64,000 bases of DNA from contig NZ_JAGPNM010000001.1 in assembly GCF_018831085.1 (NCBI RefSeq), forward strand, positions 62,001-126,000, read 5' to 3'. The stretch comes from Rheinheimera oceanensis (lineage in GTDB: Bacteria > Pseudomonadota > Gammaproteobacteria > Enterobacterales > Alteromonadaceae). The notes below the pieces were generated by a model, which worked only from the letters and a program-made list of their open reading frames with translations, ran no database searches and was not told the origin of the DNA. Shown piece by piece: positions 9,767 through 19,586 of the stretch. A program made the translations under genes and the position numbers. Position 1 is the first letter of the stretch. Each line of letters starts with the position of its first letter.

Positions 9767-10147
9767 TCAGAATGCCGTTAAGAACACTGGCTGTTTGGTC
9801 ATGGCTACCCGCAGTACCAGGCCCAGCCAGCCCAGCGCACCTAAAAAACAAATCCAGCGGATAGCAGCTGTGCGGCCTTTAAATGCCATTACGCCCAAGG
9901 CAATATAGGCCAGTACCGCCAGCAATTTTTCTGTCAGCCAGGCGTGTACAAAAGGATACTGCTGTAGTGTCATCATCAGCAGCACGGCGCTTACCAGCAA
10001 CAGCGTATCAATAGCATGTGGCGCTATTTTGAAAAACTTCGTTTGTAATATTGCCGCCGGCTTTAGGCTCATGGCATAACGCACTAACAGAAAACTGACA
10101 CTGAGCACCACCATTAACAGGTGAAAATGCTTATAAGCCATATACAT
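9767..10147 (-). CDS. sirB2: SirB2-family membrane protein
   Basis: 126 residues with four predicted membrane segments, starting YKHFHLLMVVLSV and containing FKIAPHAIDTLLL, both typical of SirB2 (YchQ). Its function is unknown despite the name. AAGGAAGGA precedes the ATG. In E. coli sirB2 is followed by sirB1 and then kdsA; here sirB1 is missing and only 42 bp separate it from kdsA. Confidence 0.85.
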   Translation of the reverse strand: MYMAYKHFHLLMVVLSVSFLLVRYAMSLKPAAILQTKFFKIAPHAIDTLLLVSAVLLMMTLQQYPFVHAWLTEKLLAVLAYIALGVMAFKGRTAAIRWICFLGALGWLGLVLRVAMTKQPVFLTAF

Positions 10148-10198
10148 AATGCTTGTCCTTCCTTTGTTAATAAAACAGCCAGCGTAAGCTGGCTGCAG

Positions 10199-11758
10199 TT
10201 ACTCGTTGTTGTCCGGGTATTTTTGCAGTATTGCTTCCAGTTTGTCGACCCGGCTTTTAAATATTTCTACCAGTTTGGGGTCAAACTGCTTACCGGCTTC
10301 AGCTTCTATCGTTGCCATTACCCGCTCCAGCGGCCAGGCAGATTTATAGCAGCGCCGGTGGCGCAATGCATCATAAACATCGGCCAGTGCCGCAATACGG
10401 CCGTAAATATGAATATCTTCGCCTTTTTTACCGGCAGGATAACCTGAGCCATCCCATTTTTCATGGTGATCCTGTGCGATAACTGCACCGGCCTGAATAA
10501 TACTGCGTTTGGAATCCTTTAATATGTCATAACCAATGCTGGTGTGGGTTTTCATCACTTCCCATTCCTGCCCCTGCAGTTTAGCCGGTTTATTTAAAAT
10601 GCCGTCCGGAATCCCCACTTTGCCAACGTCATGCAAGGGCGCGGCAAACATCAGCCGCTCGGCTTCTTCTTCCGGTAAACCATAGGCTTTGGCCAGATCG
10701 TAACAAATAAAGGCTACCCGTTTAACATGATTACCGGTTTCTATCGACCGGTGCTCTACCGCTTCACTTAAGCGATAAACTATTTCGCGCTGGGTGTCTT
10801 CTATTTCATGCTGCAGTTGCACATTTTCGTAAGCTATTTGCACGTTTTGCGAAAACAGCTCAATCAGCTTTTTCTGATTTTCGGTAATGATGCCCGGCAA
10901 GCCAGAGATATACAGCAAAGAGCCATGGGTAAATTTACTGGTGCAATAGGCCACCAGATAATTGTCGCGGTAGACAATACTGCGTGATTTTAAGGCTTTA
11001 TCAAAGGCTTCCATCAGCTCTGGCGCCAAAACTTCCTGCACCGGCTTTCCTTCTTTACTTTCAAACTCGCCCTGCCCGGCAAATACGACTAAGTTGTGCG
11101 GCTCTGTTACTTCACCGGCAACATTACCCGCTACCAGCGATGAGCTGACCAGCAAGGCGTCTTCATTGCAACCCAAAATAGATGTCAGTTGCTGCAATAC
11201 ACCATCAATAAACTGCTCCATCGAATGCGATGAGAATAAGTCGGCCGACGCATTAATGATTTTTTCCAGCCCCTGACGGCTTTGCTCCAGTGACATAATA
11301 TCGCGGTAGGAACGCAGGCTGGACATAATTACGGTAAAGAGTTTTTGCGCGGTAAGCTCGGTTTTTGATTTATAGTCGTTAATATCGTAGTTAATAATAA
11401 CCTGGCGCTCTGGTGCCTGCCCCGGCTGGCCGGTGCGTAAAATAATACGCACATGCTCGTTGTGCAGCTCTTCACGGATGTAGCGCGCTACCAGCAAGCC
11501 GGCATCGTCGGTTTCCATGACTACATCCAGCAAAATAATAGCGGTGTCGGGATGTTGCTTAATCAGGTCTCTAGCTTCACTGCCAGAGTAAGCACTGAAA
11601 AACGTCAGGTTTTTACTTTGAAAAGTAAAATCACTCAACGCCAGTTTGGTAACAGCATGCACTTCCGACTCGTCGTCAACAATCAGTACTTTCCAACTAC
11701 CGTTAAGCACAGCGACTGTGGGCTCTGGCTCTTCGGCAAATAAAAAATCATCGCTCAT
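10199..11758 (-). CDS. response regulator with DUF3369 and HD-GYP domains (c-di-GMP phosphodiesterase)
   Basis: 519 residues. A receiver domain (about 22-145; VDDE, phosphoacceptor Asp78 in IILLDVV) is followed by a GAF-like DUF3369 region (about 165-315) and an HD-GYP domain with His376-Asp377 in APLHDVGKVGIPD, DHHEKWDGSGYP (GYP 439-441) and ADVYDALRHRR. HD-GYP enzymes hydrolyse c-di-GMP, linking it to motility or biofilm control. It sits between prmC and sirB2 in an otherwise conserved biosynthetic operon and has no adjacent kinase, so its partner kinase is encoded elsewhere. AAGGAAAAG lies before the ATG. Confidence 0.92.
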   Translation of the reverse strand: MSDDFLFAEEPEPTVAVLNGSWKVLIVDDESEVHAVTKLALSDFTFQSKNLTFFSAYSGSEARDLIKQHPDTAIILLDVVMETDDAGLLVARYIREELHNEHVRIILRTGQPGQAPERQVIINYDINDYKSKTELTAQKLFTVIMSSLRSYRDIMSLEQSRQGLEKIINASADLFSSHSMEQFIDGVLQQLTSILGCNEDALLVSSSLVAGNVAGEVTEPHNLVVFAGQGEFESKEGKPVQEVLAPELMEAFDKALKSRSIVYRDNYLVAYCTSKFTHGSLLYISGLPGIITENQKKLIELFSQNVQIAYENVQLQHEIEDTQREIVYRLSEAVEHRSIETGNHVKRVAFICYDLAKAYGLPEEEAERLMFAAPLHDVGKVGIPDGILNKPAKLQGQEWEVMKTHTSIGYDILKDSKRSIIQAGAVIAQDHHEKWDGSGYPAGKKGEDIHIYGRIAALADVYDALRHRRCYKSAWPLERVMATIEAEAGKQFDPKLVEIFKSRVDKLEAILQKYPDNNE

Positions 11759-11855
11759 CCGCTTTTCCTTTAGCTTGCTTTAGTCTGAGTAATTGCTGAA
11801 CTAGTTATATGCTGTATCCAGAGCAGGGTCAAAGGAAATGGATAAAAACAACTGC

Positions 11856-12704
11856 TTAAGCCGGTAAACAGCCACCACTGATACGCCAGTTATTGCCATA
11901 ATCGCGCTTTGACTCAACCTGAGTAAAACCGGCTTGCTGTAGCAATAACCGCACTGCATCAGCCTGGTTATAGCCATGCTCCAGATAAAGCCAGCCATTA
12001 GCATTCAGATACTGCGGCGCCTGGCGTATTATCTGGCTGATATCAGCCAGGCCCTGTTGCTCAGCAGTCAGAGCGGTAACCGGCTCATATTGCAGTGTAG
12101 CTAAATGCGGGTCCTGTGGATCGATATACGGCGGGTTGCTGACTATCAGATCAAACTTTGCACCAGCCAGTGCGCTAAACCAGTTGCTTTGCAGCACGGT
12201 GCAATTTTTTATCTGCAGTTTTTCCCGGTTACGTTCGGCCAGTGCAGCCGCTTTCGCAATGTAGTCTACCGCGGTTAACTGCCACTGCGGCTTATTGTGT
12301 GCCAGCGCCAGCGCAATAGCGCCGGTACCGGTGCCTAAATCCAGCACTTTTGCCTGTGCAGGTAGTGGCAGCGCTAAGGCTTGTTCAACCAGTAGTTCGG
12401 TGTCGGGCCGCGGGATCAAGGTGCTGGGGGCAACTTCAAGCTGTAAATCAAAAAAGTGCCAATAGCCAAACAGATAGGCCAGTGGCTGGCCCAGCAGGCG
12501 CGCACTTAGCAGCTCAGTTAACTGTGTCAGCTCGGCACTGCTAAGTTCACGCTCTGGGTAGCTGTATAAATAGCTGTTACTAACGTTAAGCACATGGCAC
12601 AGGCACAACCTGGCTTCAATATCAGCCGTTGGGCTAATGGCGGCCAGCTGTTGCTGTGCCAGCTTTTGCCACTGTGTCAGTGTTTGCTGCACTTTTTGCC
12701 GCAT
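11856..12704 (-). CDS. prmC: peptide chain release factor N5-glutamine methyltransferase
   Basis: 282 residues. PrmC (HemK) methylates the GGQ glutamine of RF1/RF2. The N-terminal helical RF-binding domain is followed by the Rossmann SAM site VLDLGTGTGAIALALA (120-135) and the substrate-glutamine motif NPPYI at 190-194. It abuts prfA (its substrate) with no gap, which fits coupled expression. A gap of 97 bp separates it from the HD-GYP gene downstream. Confidence 0.97.
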   Translation of the reverse strand: MRQKVQQTLTQWQKLAQQQLAAISPTADIEARLCLCHVLNVSNSYLYSYPERELSSAELTQLTELLSARLLGQPLAYLFGYWHFFDLQLEVAPSTLIPRPDTELLVEQALALPLPAQAKVLDLGTGTGAIALALAHNKPQWQLTAVDYIAKAAALAERNREKLQIKNCTVLQSNWFSALAGAKFDLIVSNPPYIDPQDPHLATLQYEPVTALTAEQQGLADISQIIRQAPQYLNANGWLYLEHGYNQADAVRLLLQQAGFTQVESKRDYGNNWRISGGCLPA

Positions 12705-13796
12705 TTAGCGGTTCTCGTCGGCTAATGCAGCTAACAAGTCGGCCTGATGCTCGTGCTTTAACGGTTCTAATACCTGATCCAGATCACCTTCCATTACCTC
12801 GTTTAAGCGGTAAATGGTAAGGTTAATCCGGTGATCGGTTAAACGCCCCTGTGGAAAGTTATAGGTACGGATACGTTCAGAACGATCGCCACTGCCCACT
12901 AATGAGCGGCGGGTAGATTCCTCCGCTAAACGGCGTTTTTCGTCTTCTGCCGCCTGAATACGCGACGCTAACACACTCATCGCCCTGGCACGGTTTTTAT
13001 GCTGCGAACGTTCGTCCTGACACTCTACCACTATGCCGGTTGGTAAGTGGGTAATACGAATGGCTGAGTCGGTACGGTTAACGTGCTGACCACCGGCACC
13101 GGAAGCGCGGTAAGTATCAACTTTTAAATCAGCCGGGTTTATTTCTATTGCTTCACTTTCCGGAATTTCCGGCATAATAGCTACCGTACAGGCCGAGGTG
13201 TGCACCCGCCCCTGTGATTCAGTAGCAGGTACGCGCTGCACGCGGTGGCCGCCTGATTCAAACTTCAGCGTACCGTAAGCCCCCTCGCCCTGCACGCTGG
13301 CAATAATTTCTTTGTAGCCACCATGTTCGCCGTCACTGGCGCTGACAACCTCGAGCTTCCAGCGGCGTTTTTCGGCAAAACGGCTGTACATACGAAATAC
13401 ATCACCGGCAAAAATAGCCGCTTCATCGCCACCGGCGCCGGCTCGAATTTCCAAAAAGCAGCTGTTATTGTCGTTTGGATCTTTGGGCAGCAATAAAATT
13501 TGCAGTTCTTGATCCAGTTTTTCAATGCGCTCTTTGGCTGCTTTATACTCTTCCTGCGCCATTTCACGCATATCCGGATCGCTGTCTTTTTGCATTTCCT
13601 CAGCCGAGGCTAAATCCTGCTGCGCCTGTTGATAATCGGCAAAGGCTTTGCTGATATCTTCCAGTTGGCTGTATTCTTTTGACAGCTCGCGAAACTTGCT
13701 TTGATCGCTTATTACGCCAGCATCACTTAATAATGCCTGCACTTCTTCGTAGCGCTCAGCCAGCCCTTCCAGCTTGCGGTATACCGATTCTTTCAT
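12705..13796 (-). CDS. prfA: peptide chain release factor 1
   Basis: 363 residues, standard length for RF1. It reads UAA and UAG: the codon-recognition PAT motif is at residues 190-192 ([10 protein letters not shown]) and the peptidyl-transferase-centre GGQ is at 235-237 ([11 protein letters not shown]). Between hemA and prmC, with 18 bp to hemA, as in E. coli. Confidence 0.98.
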   Translation of the reverse strand: MKESVYRKLEGLAERYEEVQALLSDAGVISDQSKFRELSKEYSQLEDISKAFADYQQAQQDLASAEEMQKDSDPDMREMAQEEYKAAKERIEKLDQELQILLLPKDPNDNNSCFLEIRAGAGGDEAAIFAGDVFRMYSRFAEKRRWKLEVVSASDGEHGGYKEIIASVQGEGAYGTLKFESGGHRVQRVPATESQGRVHTSACTVAIMPEIPESEAIEINPADLKVDTYRASGAGGQHVNRTDSAIRITHLPTGIVVECQDERSQHKNRARAMSVLASRIQAAEDEKRRLAEESTRRSLVGSGDRSERIRTYNFPQGRLTDHRINLTIYRLNEVMEGDLDQVLEPLKHEHQADLLAALADENR

Positions 13797-13814
13797 GGTG
13801 TTTTATTTGCCTGA

Positions 13815-15074
13815 TTACAGATCTAACAAGGTGTTGATCAATGTTTGTTTGTTCGGTTCATCATCCTGCACTAACTGGCGGATGGCTTTGGTTGGGCTAT
13901 GCATCAGCCGGTTACTCAGTTTAGTTGACAGTTCAGCCAGCACTTTTTCCGCATCTTGCCCGGCTGCCAGCTGGTTAGCTGCTTTGGCCAGTAATTCTGT
14001 ACGCACCTGCTCACAACGCTGGCGGTAATCGCGTACCCAGTCAACACTGCCTTGCAGGGTTAACCACTGGGCAAACTCGGCTGCGCCAACCGCTATCATC
14101 TGCTTTGCCTGCTCTGCGGCCTGCAGGCGGTTATTCAGGTTTTGCGTCACTATCGATTGTAAATCATCTACGGTGTACAGGTAAGCGTCCTCCAGCTCTG
14201 CCACTTGCTGCTCAATATCGCGCGGCACGGCTAAATCAACCAGAAACATCGGCTTATGCTTTCGCTGTTTTAACGCTTGCTCTACCATGCCTTTACCAAC
14301 TATCGGCAAAGTACTGGCGGTAGAGCTGATCACAATGTCTGCATCAGCCAGGGTTGACGGCACTTGCGCTAAAGTAATAGCCGAAGCTTTGAATTGCTCA
14401 GCTAAATGCACTGCGCGCTCATAAGTGCGGTTAGCAACGGTGAGCTGTCCGGCGCCCTGTTCTTGCAAGTGCTTGGCGACCAGCTCAATGGTTTCACCGG
14501 CACCAATCAGCAATACCCGCACTTTGGTCAGGTTACCGAAAATTTGCCTGGCCAAGCTTACCGCCGCAAATGCCACAGATACCGCATTGGCACCAATATC
14601 AGTCTCGGTGCGCACCTGCTTGGCCACCGCAAAGGTTTTTTGAAATAAACGTTCAAACTGTGGGTTAACGGTACCTGCACTGCGGGCCTGGTTATAAGCC
14701 TGTTTTACCTGGCCGAGAATTTGTGGCTCGCCCAGTACTAATGAATCCAGACCGGAGGCCACTTGCATCAGATGCTCAGCGGCAGCATTGTCCTGATGTA
14801 AATACAAATGCGGCTGCAATTCACTGCCATCAATCGCATGAAATTGTGCCAGCCAGGCAATTACCTGTTCCGCTTGGGTGGCTGTGCCGTTAAAATACAA
14901 TTCAGTGCGGTTACAGGTAGATAAAATTACCGCATCGGAAATACTGGTTAACGTAGTCAGTTCGCGCAAGGCTTCAGGCAACTGCTCAGGCGCAAAAGCA
15001 ACTTGCTCGCGCAGGGCAACCGGTGCCGTTTTATGATTAATGCCGAGTGCGAAAATAGCTGTCACCTGTATCAT
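13815..15074 (-). CDS. hemA: glutamyl-tRNA reductase
   Basis: 419 residues. HemA reduces glutamyl-tRNA(Glu) to glutamate-1-semialdehyde, the first committed step of the C5 haem pathway. GINHKTAPV is at 11-19; the catalytic Cys54 lies in LSTCNRTELY; the NADPH domain has LLIGAGETIELVAKHL; the C-terminal dimerisation helix ends LINTLLDL. I used the ATG at 15074, though no clear Shine-Dalgarno precedes it; a GTG three codons in is a second option. Divergent from lolB. Confidence 0.97.
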   Translation of the reverse strand: MIQVTAIFALGINHKTAPVALREQVAFAPEQLPEALRELTTLTSISDAVILSTCNRTELYFNGTATQAEQVIAWLAQFHAIDGSELQPHLYLHQDNAAAEHLMQVASGLDSLVLGEPQILGQVKQAYNQARSAGTVNPQFERLFQKTFAVAKQVRTETDIGANAVSVAFAAVSLARQIFGNLTKVRVLLIGAGETIELVAKHLQEQGAGQLTVANRTYERAVHLAEQFKASAITLAQVPSTLADADIVISSTASTLPIVGKGMVEQALKQRKHKPMFLVDLAVPRDIEQQVAELEDAYLYTVDDLQSIVTQNLNNRLQAAEQAKQMIAVGAAEFAQWLTLQGSVDWVRDYRQRCEQVRTELLAKAANQLAAGQDAEKVLAELSTKLSNRLMHSPTKAIRQLVQDDEPNKQTLINTLLDL

Positions 15075-15151
15075 CAGAATTGTCAGGGGGCGAATTGTAC
15101 AAAAAGCCCCAACTTAATAAAAGCGAAGAAAGCTCAGTGAAGGACTTTAGT

Positions 15152-15760
15152 GTGGTGCATCCGTTTATTCGTCCGTTATTTATCAGCATTGTTATTTTAT
15201 TACTAAGTGCCTGTAGCATATTTCAGCGCCAGGCACCGGCTGAAACACCGCTTAACACCAACGAGCGGGAACAACACATACTGGCAATGCAACAGTTTTC
15301 GTTGCAGGCCAGTGTTGGCATTAAAACACCGGAAGAATCACTCAGCGGTAATTTACGCTGGCAACAGCAAGACGGTGCAACTTATGACGCCCGTTTAAGC
15401 AATTTTCTTGGCATCAGCCTGTTTGAGCTGAGCGAAACTGAGCAAGGCAGCGCTATTACGATTAAAGGTGAAACCTACCGCGCCGTAGATACCAGCACCT
15501 TATTGCTGCAACTATCGGGCTGGTCAATGCCGCTGCATGATATGCCGCTATGGCTGCGTGGTGTACCCGGCAGTAAAGGCCGCAACATTATACGCGACGA
15601 ATTTGGCCGGGTTACTTCATTTAATTTAACAGACAGCACCGGCATTGTCTGGCAGTTGCAGTATCAGGGCTTTTTCCCCGACAGTTTAGCGCTGCCCAGA
15701 CGCATGTTGCTGCAAAGTAGCGACAGCCAAATTAAAATTGTGGTCAGGAGCTGGCAATGA
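15152..15760 (+). CDS. lolB: outer-membrane lipoprotein insertion protein LolB
   Basis: About 202 residues. LolB receives lipoproteins from LolA and inserts them into the outer membrane. A lipobox LSAC (Cys21) follows a hydrophobic signal; the residue after Cys is Ser, so no inner-membrane retention signal. FSLQASVGIKTP, GNLRWQQQ and the GWSMPLHDMPLWLRG loop are family signatures. I chose the GTG at 15152 because AAGGA lies 7 nt upstream; GTG 15137 and a TTG at 15080 are in-frame alternatives. First gene of the lolB-ispE-prs run; its end overlaps ispE by 4 bp. Confidence 0.9.
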   Translation: MVHPFIRPLFISIVILLLSACSIFQRQAPAETPLNTNEREQHILAMQQFSLQASVGIKTPEESLSGNLRWQQQDGATYDARLSNFLGISLFELSETEQGSAITIKGETYRAVDTSTLLLQLSGWSMPLHDMPLWLRGVPGSKGRNIIRDEFGRVTSFNLTDSTGIVWQLQYQGFFPDSLALPRRMLLQSSDSQIKIVVRSWQ

Positions 15761-16602
15761 AGCACCTTACCCTGCCAGCAGTGGCAAAACTGAATTTATT
15801 TTTACACATTACCGGCCGCCGGCCTGATGGCTATCATAACCTGCAAACTTTGTTTCAATTGCTGGATGTTGGCGATGAACTGAGCTTTACGCTGCGCCAG
15901 GACAATGAAATCCGGCTTGATTGCAATAACGGCGAGCTGATCAACGAGCAAAACCTGGTACTGCGTGCCGCCCGCCTGTTGCAGCAATATAGCAACGGCA
16001 CACAAGGCTGCGATATTTATCTGGATAAACGCCTGCCAATGGGCGGCGGTTTAGGCGGTGGCTCATCCGATGCTGCCACTACACTGCTGGGGTTAAATAA
16101 ATTATGGCAACTGAATTTAACCACTGATACGCTGGCTGAACTGGGGCTAAAACTGGGTGCCGATGTACCCTTATTTGTCCGTGGCTACACGGCCTTTGCC
16201 GAAGGCGTAGGCGAAAAATTACAACCACTGCCCATGGCTGAAAAAGTTTACCTGGTAGTTACACCAGATTGTCATATCAGCACAGCTGAAATTTTCCAAC
16301 ACCCTGATTTAATACGCAATACACCCAGCATAGGCATGGAACAGGTGTTAACAGCTCCCTGGCGTAATGACTGCCAGCCATTGGTAGAACAGCTCTACCC
16401 TATTGTTGCAATAACCTTACAGTGGTTGGTAGAATACGCGCCGTGTCAAATGACGGGTACTGGCGCCAGTGTGTTCGCCGCATTCCCGGACCAGACCAGT
16501 GCTCAGCATGCTCTTGCGCAATTACCGCCGTCCTGGCGTGGTTTTATTGCTAAAGGGGTCAACCAGTCACCTGTGTGGGCTGCGTTGGCAGATACCGAAT
16601 AA
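15757..16602 (+). CDS. ispE: 4-(cytidine 5'-diphospho)-2-C-methyl-D-erythritol kinase
   Basis: 281 residues. IspE is the GHMP kinase of the MEP isoprenoid pathway. The N-terminal AKLNLFLHITGRRPDGYH and the ATP loop LPMGGGLGGGSSDAA are diagnostic; TGTGASVFAAF is the C-terminal GHMP motif. ATG overlaps the lolB stop (ATGA), the usual translational coupling for this pair. Confidence 0.97.
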   Translation: MKHLTLPAVAKLNLFLHITGRRPDGYHNLQTLFQLLDVGDELSFTLRQDNEIRLDCNNGELINEQNLVLRAARLLQQYSNGTQGCDIYLDKRLPMGGGLGGGSSDAATTLLGLNKLWQLNLTTDTLAELGLKLGADVPLFVRGYTAFAEGVGEKLQPLPMAEKVYLVVTPDCHISTAEIFQHPDLIRNTPSIGMEQVLTAPWRNDCQPLVEQLYPIVAITLQWLVEYAPCQMTGTGASVFAAFPDQTSAQHALAQLPPSWRGFIAKGVNQSPVWAALADTE

Positions 16603-16672
16603 GTAACCGCAGCGGTGTTGTTGCCGCTGTTAATTGATAAACCGGACTCACCACCGCCCTGAGGATCCTACC

Positions 16673-17617
16673 GTGCCTGACATGAAGGTTTTCGCTGGTA
16701 ACGCTATACCAGAACTCGCAAGTAAAATCGCCAGCCGCCTGTATATTAAACTTGGAGATGCCGAAGTCGGCCGTTTCAGTGATGGGGAAGTTAGTGTCCA
16801 AATCAATGAAAATGTGCGTGGTTCTGATGTGTTTATCATCCAGTCAACCTGCGCTCCGACCAACGATAACCTGATGGAACTGATTGTAATGGTCGACGCG
16901 CTGCGTCGTGCCTCAGCCGGCCGTATTACCGCAGTGATGCCGTACTTTGGTTATGCCCGGCAGGACCGCCGTGTGCGTTCAGCCAGGGTGCCTATTACTG
17001 CTAAAGTAGTTGCCGACTTTTTATCCAGTGTAGGGGTAGACCGCGTATTAACGGTAGATTTGCATGCCGAGCAAATTCAGGGTTTCTTCGATGTACCGGT
17101 AGATAACGTGTTCGCCAGCCCGGTATTGTTGGACGATATGCGTAAAAAAGGCTTCACTTCACCGGTCGTGGTATCACCGGATATCGGCGGTGTGGTACGT
17201 GCCCGCGCTATTGCCAAATTGCTGAACGACGCCGATTTAGCCATTATCGACAAACGCCGGCCAAAAGCTAACGTTGCTCAGGTCATGCATATTATCGGTG
17301 ACGTGAAAGACCGCGACTGTATTATCGTTGACGACATGATCGACACCGGCGGTACTTTATGCAAAGCCGCTGAAGCGTTAAAAGAGCAAGGCGCCAAGCG
17401 TGTATTTGCTTACGCTACCCACCCGGTATTTTCCGGCGGTGCGGCAGAGAACATCGCCAATTCAGTGATCGATGAGCTGATTATCACCGATACCATTCCG
17501 CTAAGTGCAGAAATGAAAACGGTATCTAAAGTACGCCAACTGACATTGAGCGAAATGCTGGCCGAGTGTATCCGTCGTATCAGCAATGAAGAGTCTATCT
17601 CGTCAATGTTTGACTAA
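16673..17617 (+). CDS. prs: ribose-phosphate pyrophosphokinase (PRPP synthetase)
   Basis: 314 residues from the GTG at 16673, which gives the family-typical start ([10 protein letters not shown]) and has GAGGAT 8 nt upstream. Prs makes PRPP from ribose 5-phosphate and ATP. Signatures are [30 protein letters not shown] (ATP/regulatory flap) and the PRPP loop [10 protein letters not shown]. It follows ispE after 70 bp and is closed by a strong hairpin terminator. In related bacteria rplY or pth comes next; here an oxidase cluster on the other strand intervenes. Confidence 0.98.
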   Translation: MPDMKVFAGNAIPELASKIASRLYIKLGDAEVGRFSDGEVSVQINENVRGSDVFIIQSTCAPTNDNLMELIVMVDALRRASAGRITAVMPYFGYARQDRRVRSARVPITAKVVADFLSSVGVDRVLTVDLHAEQIQGFFDVPVDNVFASPVLLDDMRKKGFTSPVVVSPDIGGVVRARAIAKLLNDADLAIIDKRRPKANVAQVMHIIGDVKDRDCIIVDDMIDTGGTLCKAAEALKEQGAKRVFAYATHPVFSGGAAENIANSVIDELIITDTIPLSAEMKTVSKVRQLTLSEMLAECIRRISNEESISSMFD

Positions 17618-17631
17618 ACCATTGTTTATAC

Positions 17632-17664
17632 AAAAAACAGCGCTCATGTGGCGCTGTTTTTTTT
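17632..17664. terminator. rho-independent terminator after prs
   Basis: AAAAAACAGCGC pairs with GCGCTGTTTTTT (12 bp, 7-nt loop TCATGTG) and is followed by further T, giving eight T in all. It is symmetric and lies between the convergent prs and SCO1 genes, overlapping the last codons of the latter, so it may act in both directions. Confidence 0.88.
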
Positions 17665-18357
17665 GCGCTGAGCCAGGTAACGCCGGATCGTCAAATAGTC
17701 TGCCAGCAATATTTCCACGGTAAACTCAGGTATAGCAACTCCGGGACGGTTGGCAGGAAAAAACACCGCCTGTAATCTGGCGTCCGGGTTTAACAGATAC
17801 AGCATAATGCCATGCGCAAGCTGATACTCTGCCATGCCGGTTATTATACTGTCATTTTCGATGCTATAACGCAGCGACAGCGCTTGTTCAAACGGCAAGG
17901 CTAATTGTAGAGCCTGCGGATCTGGCCGCAAACCACGAATATCTGCTGCGAAATATTGCAGATACTGCGCCAGTTCAGCAGCACTGTCACGTGTGGGATC
18001 TATGCTGTAAAACAGTAAACCTAACTGTGAGAACTCTGTTTCTGCAGCCAACTGCTGCTGTAAATACGCCAGTTTAGCCAGCGTCAGCGGACAGACATCC
18101 GGACAATGAGTGTAACCATAGCTTAGCAGGTGCCAGCGCCCCTTAAGATTAGCAGCCTGCACCGGTTGTCCATACTGATCCTGCAAAAGAAACGGCCCAA
18201 GACTGACGGGCTCAGATAACAATGTTGCCTGTTGTAACACCAGAACTTCCCGCCCTGGCTTTTGCTGCCACAACAACAGAGCCAGCAATAGCAGCCCCAG
18301 TATCGCCAGCGCGCCCCAACTACGCTGATACACTAGCTTAGCGGCCACAATCGCCAT
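17644..18357 (-). CDS. SCO1/SenC-family copper chaperone
   Basis: 237 residues with one N-terminal membrane anchor (about 14-30) and a periplasmic thioredoxin-like domain. The copper-binding motif is HCPDVCP with Cys85 and Cys89; the distal His is His182 in YQLAHGIMLYLL. SCO proteins help assemble the CuA centre of subunit II, which fits its place at the end of the oxidase cluster. It overlaps ctaB by 25 bp. Confidence 0.92.
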   Translation of the reverse strand: MAIVAAKLVYQRSWGALAILGLLLLALLLWQQKPGREVLVLQQATLLSEPVSLGPFLLQDQYGQPVQAANLKGRWHLLSYGYTHCPDVCPLTLAKLAYLQQQLAAETEFSQLGLLFYSIDPTRDSAAELAQYLQYFAADIRGLRPDPQALQLALPFEQALSLRYSIENDSIITGMAEYQLAHGIMLYLLNPDARLQAVFFPANRPGVAIPEFTVEILLADYLTIRRYLAQRKKNSAT

Positions 18358-19244
18358 AGATGATCAACCAATAGGGCACCAAACACACCAAACAGATAAT
18401 ATATTGACACATAAAAGGTGCGCATGGCACTGTGCCTGTCAGGGTATAAACACAGCATTAATGCTGAGCACAAAAACCAACCTCCCAGCAGTAACGCCGA
18501 CAACAGATACAAAACTCCGCTCATACCAATACATACCGGTAACACACTGACCGGTAACAACAAAAGTGTATAGCCAACGATGGCGTCCCGGGTATAGGCC
18601 ACGCCGTGGGTTACCGGCAGCATGGGTACTTTTGCCCGGCGATAGTCATCCAGCCGTTCTATGGCCAGCGGCCAGAAATGCGCAGGCGTCCAGACAAAAA
18701 TAAGCAGTACCAGCAGTAAGGGTTCAATACTCACTTGATTAGTGACACTGGTCCAACCCAGTAACGGAGGTAAGGCGCCAGATAGCCCCCCTAACACAAT
18801 ATTTTGCGACGTACGGTATTTTAAAAAGCGGGTATAAACTACAGCATATCCCATCAGGCCGGTAAAGCTCAGAACAGCGGTTAGCGGGTTAACCAGCCAC
18901 CACAACAGATTCAGTGAAACGGTAGTGAGCAGTACCGCAAACCACAGCGCCTGCTTTGCGGTCAGTACGCCCCGGACCAAAGGGCGATAGCGGGTACGCT
19001 GCATTAAGCGATCAATACGACTATCTGCCAGATGATTAAATACGGCCGCAGCCGCTGCAGCCCCTGCGATGCCTACAGTGGCAGCGACCAATGTTTGCCA
19101 ATCCTGCCAGCGGGGATCTGCCAGCAGCATGCCAACCACGGCGGTAATTAACAACAACAGCACGACTTTAGGCTTACACAGTTGTAAATAATGCCGCCAG
19201 TTGCTGTTTACGGCATAGCCGATACGATGACTTAACGTGGTCAT
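18333..19244 (-). CDS. ctaB: protohaem IX farnesyltransferase (haem O synthase)
   Basis: 303 residues from the ATG at 19244, which has AGGAG 6 nt upstream; the frame runs upstream to 19310 but without homology. CtaB/CyoE converts haem B to haem O. It is a UbiA-type polytopic membrane protein with the prenyl-diphosphate motif NHLADSRIDRLMQRTRYRPL. Heme A synthase (CtaA) is not in this cluster, so whether the oxidase carries haem A or O depends on genes outside the window. Confidence 0.95.
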   Translation of the reverse strand: MTTLSHRIGYAVNSNWRHYLQLCKPKVVLLLLITAVVGMLLADPRWQDWQTLVAATVGIAGAAAAAAVFNHLADSRIDRLMQRTRYRPLVRGVLTAKQALWFAVLLTTVSLNLLWWLVNPLTAVLSFTGLMGYAVVYTRFLKYRTSQNIVLGGLSGALPPLLGWTSVTNQVSIEPLLLVLLIFVWTPAHFWPLAIERLDDYRRAKVPMLPVTHGVAYTRDAIVGYTLLLLPVSVLPVCIGMSGVLYLLSALLLGGWFLCSALMLCLYPDRHSAMRTFYVSIYYLFGVFGALLVDHLWRLWPLS

Positions 19245-19257
19245 GTGTCGCTCCTGT

Positions 19258-19578
19258 TCAGTGCTGGCGGAAATACAGTAATCGCAGAGCGTAGGTGTAA
19301 TCGCCTTCAATCGCCATTAGTGCAACAAAAACCGCTATGGCAAACAGGGGCACAAACAACAGCAATTTCAGCGCCAGGCGCTCCCATTTCACATGCATAA
19401 AAACGCTGAGAATAAGTCCGGCTTTCAGCAGCATAAAAGTCAGTACCAAGGTCCAGCGCAGTGGCCCCTGTACGTGCATATAATCTACCATGTATGAAAA
19501 AAAGCTCAGCAGAAACAGCCAGCCCCAGACTTTAAGATACAGGCTGATGGGATGATGCTGGACATGTTCGGTTGACAT
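19258..19578 (-). CDS. cytochrome c oxidase subunit IV-like membrane protein
   Basis: 106 residues with three predicted membrane segments and the conserved KAGLILSVFMHVKWE segment found in prokaryotic COX4 (CtaF/CyoD-like) subunits. Starts at the ATG at 19578 behind GAGGTG; a TTG precedes it in frame. It lies between subunit III and ctaB. Confidence 0.85.
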   Translation of the reverse strand: MSTEHVQHHPISLYLKVWGWLFLLSFFSYMVDYMHVQGPLRWTLVLTFMLLKAGLILSVFMHVKWERLALKLLLFVPLFAIAVFVALMAIEGDYTYALRLLYFRQH

Positions 19579-19586
19579 CAATCACC

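Noticed and set aside
16610..16629. CAGCGG / CCGCTG hairpin between ispE and prs as a terminator
   Set aside because: Only 6 bp with an 8-nt loop and no T-run; prs is expected to be co-transcribed.
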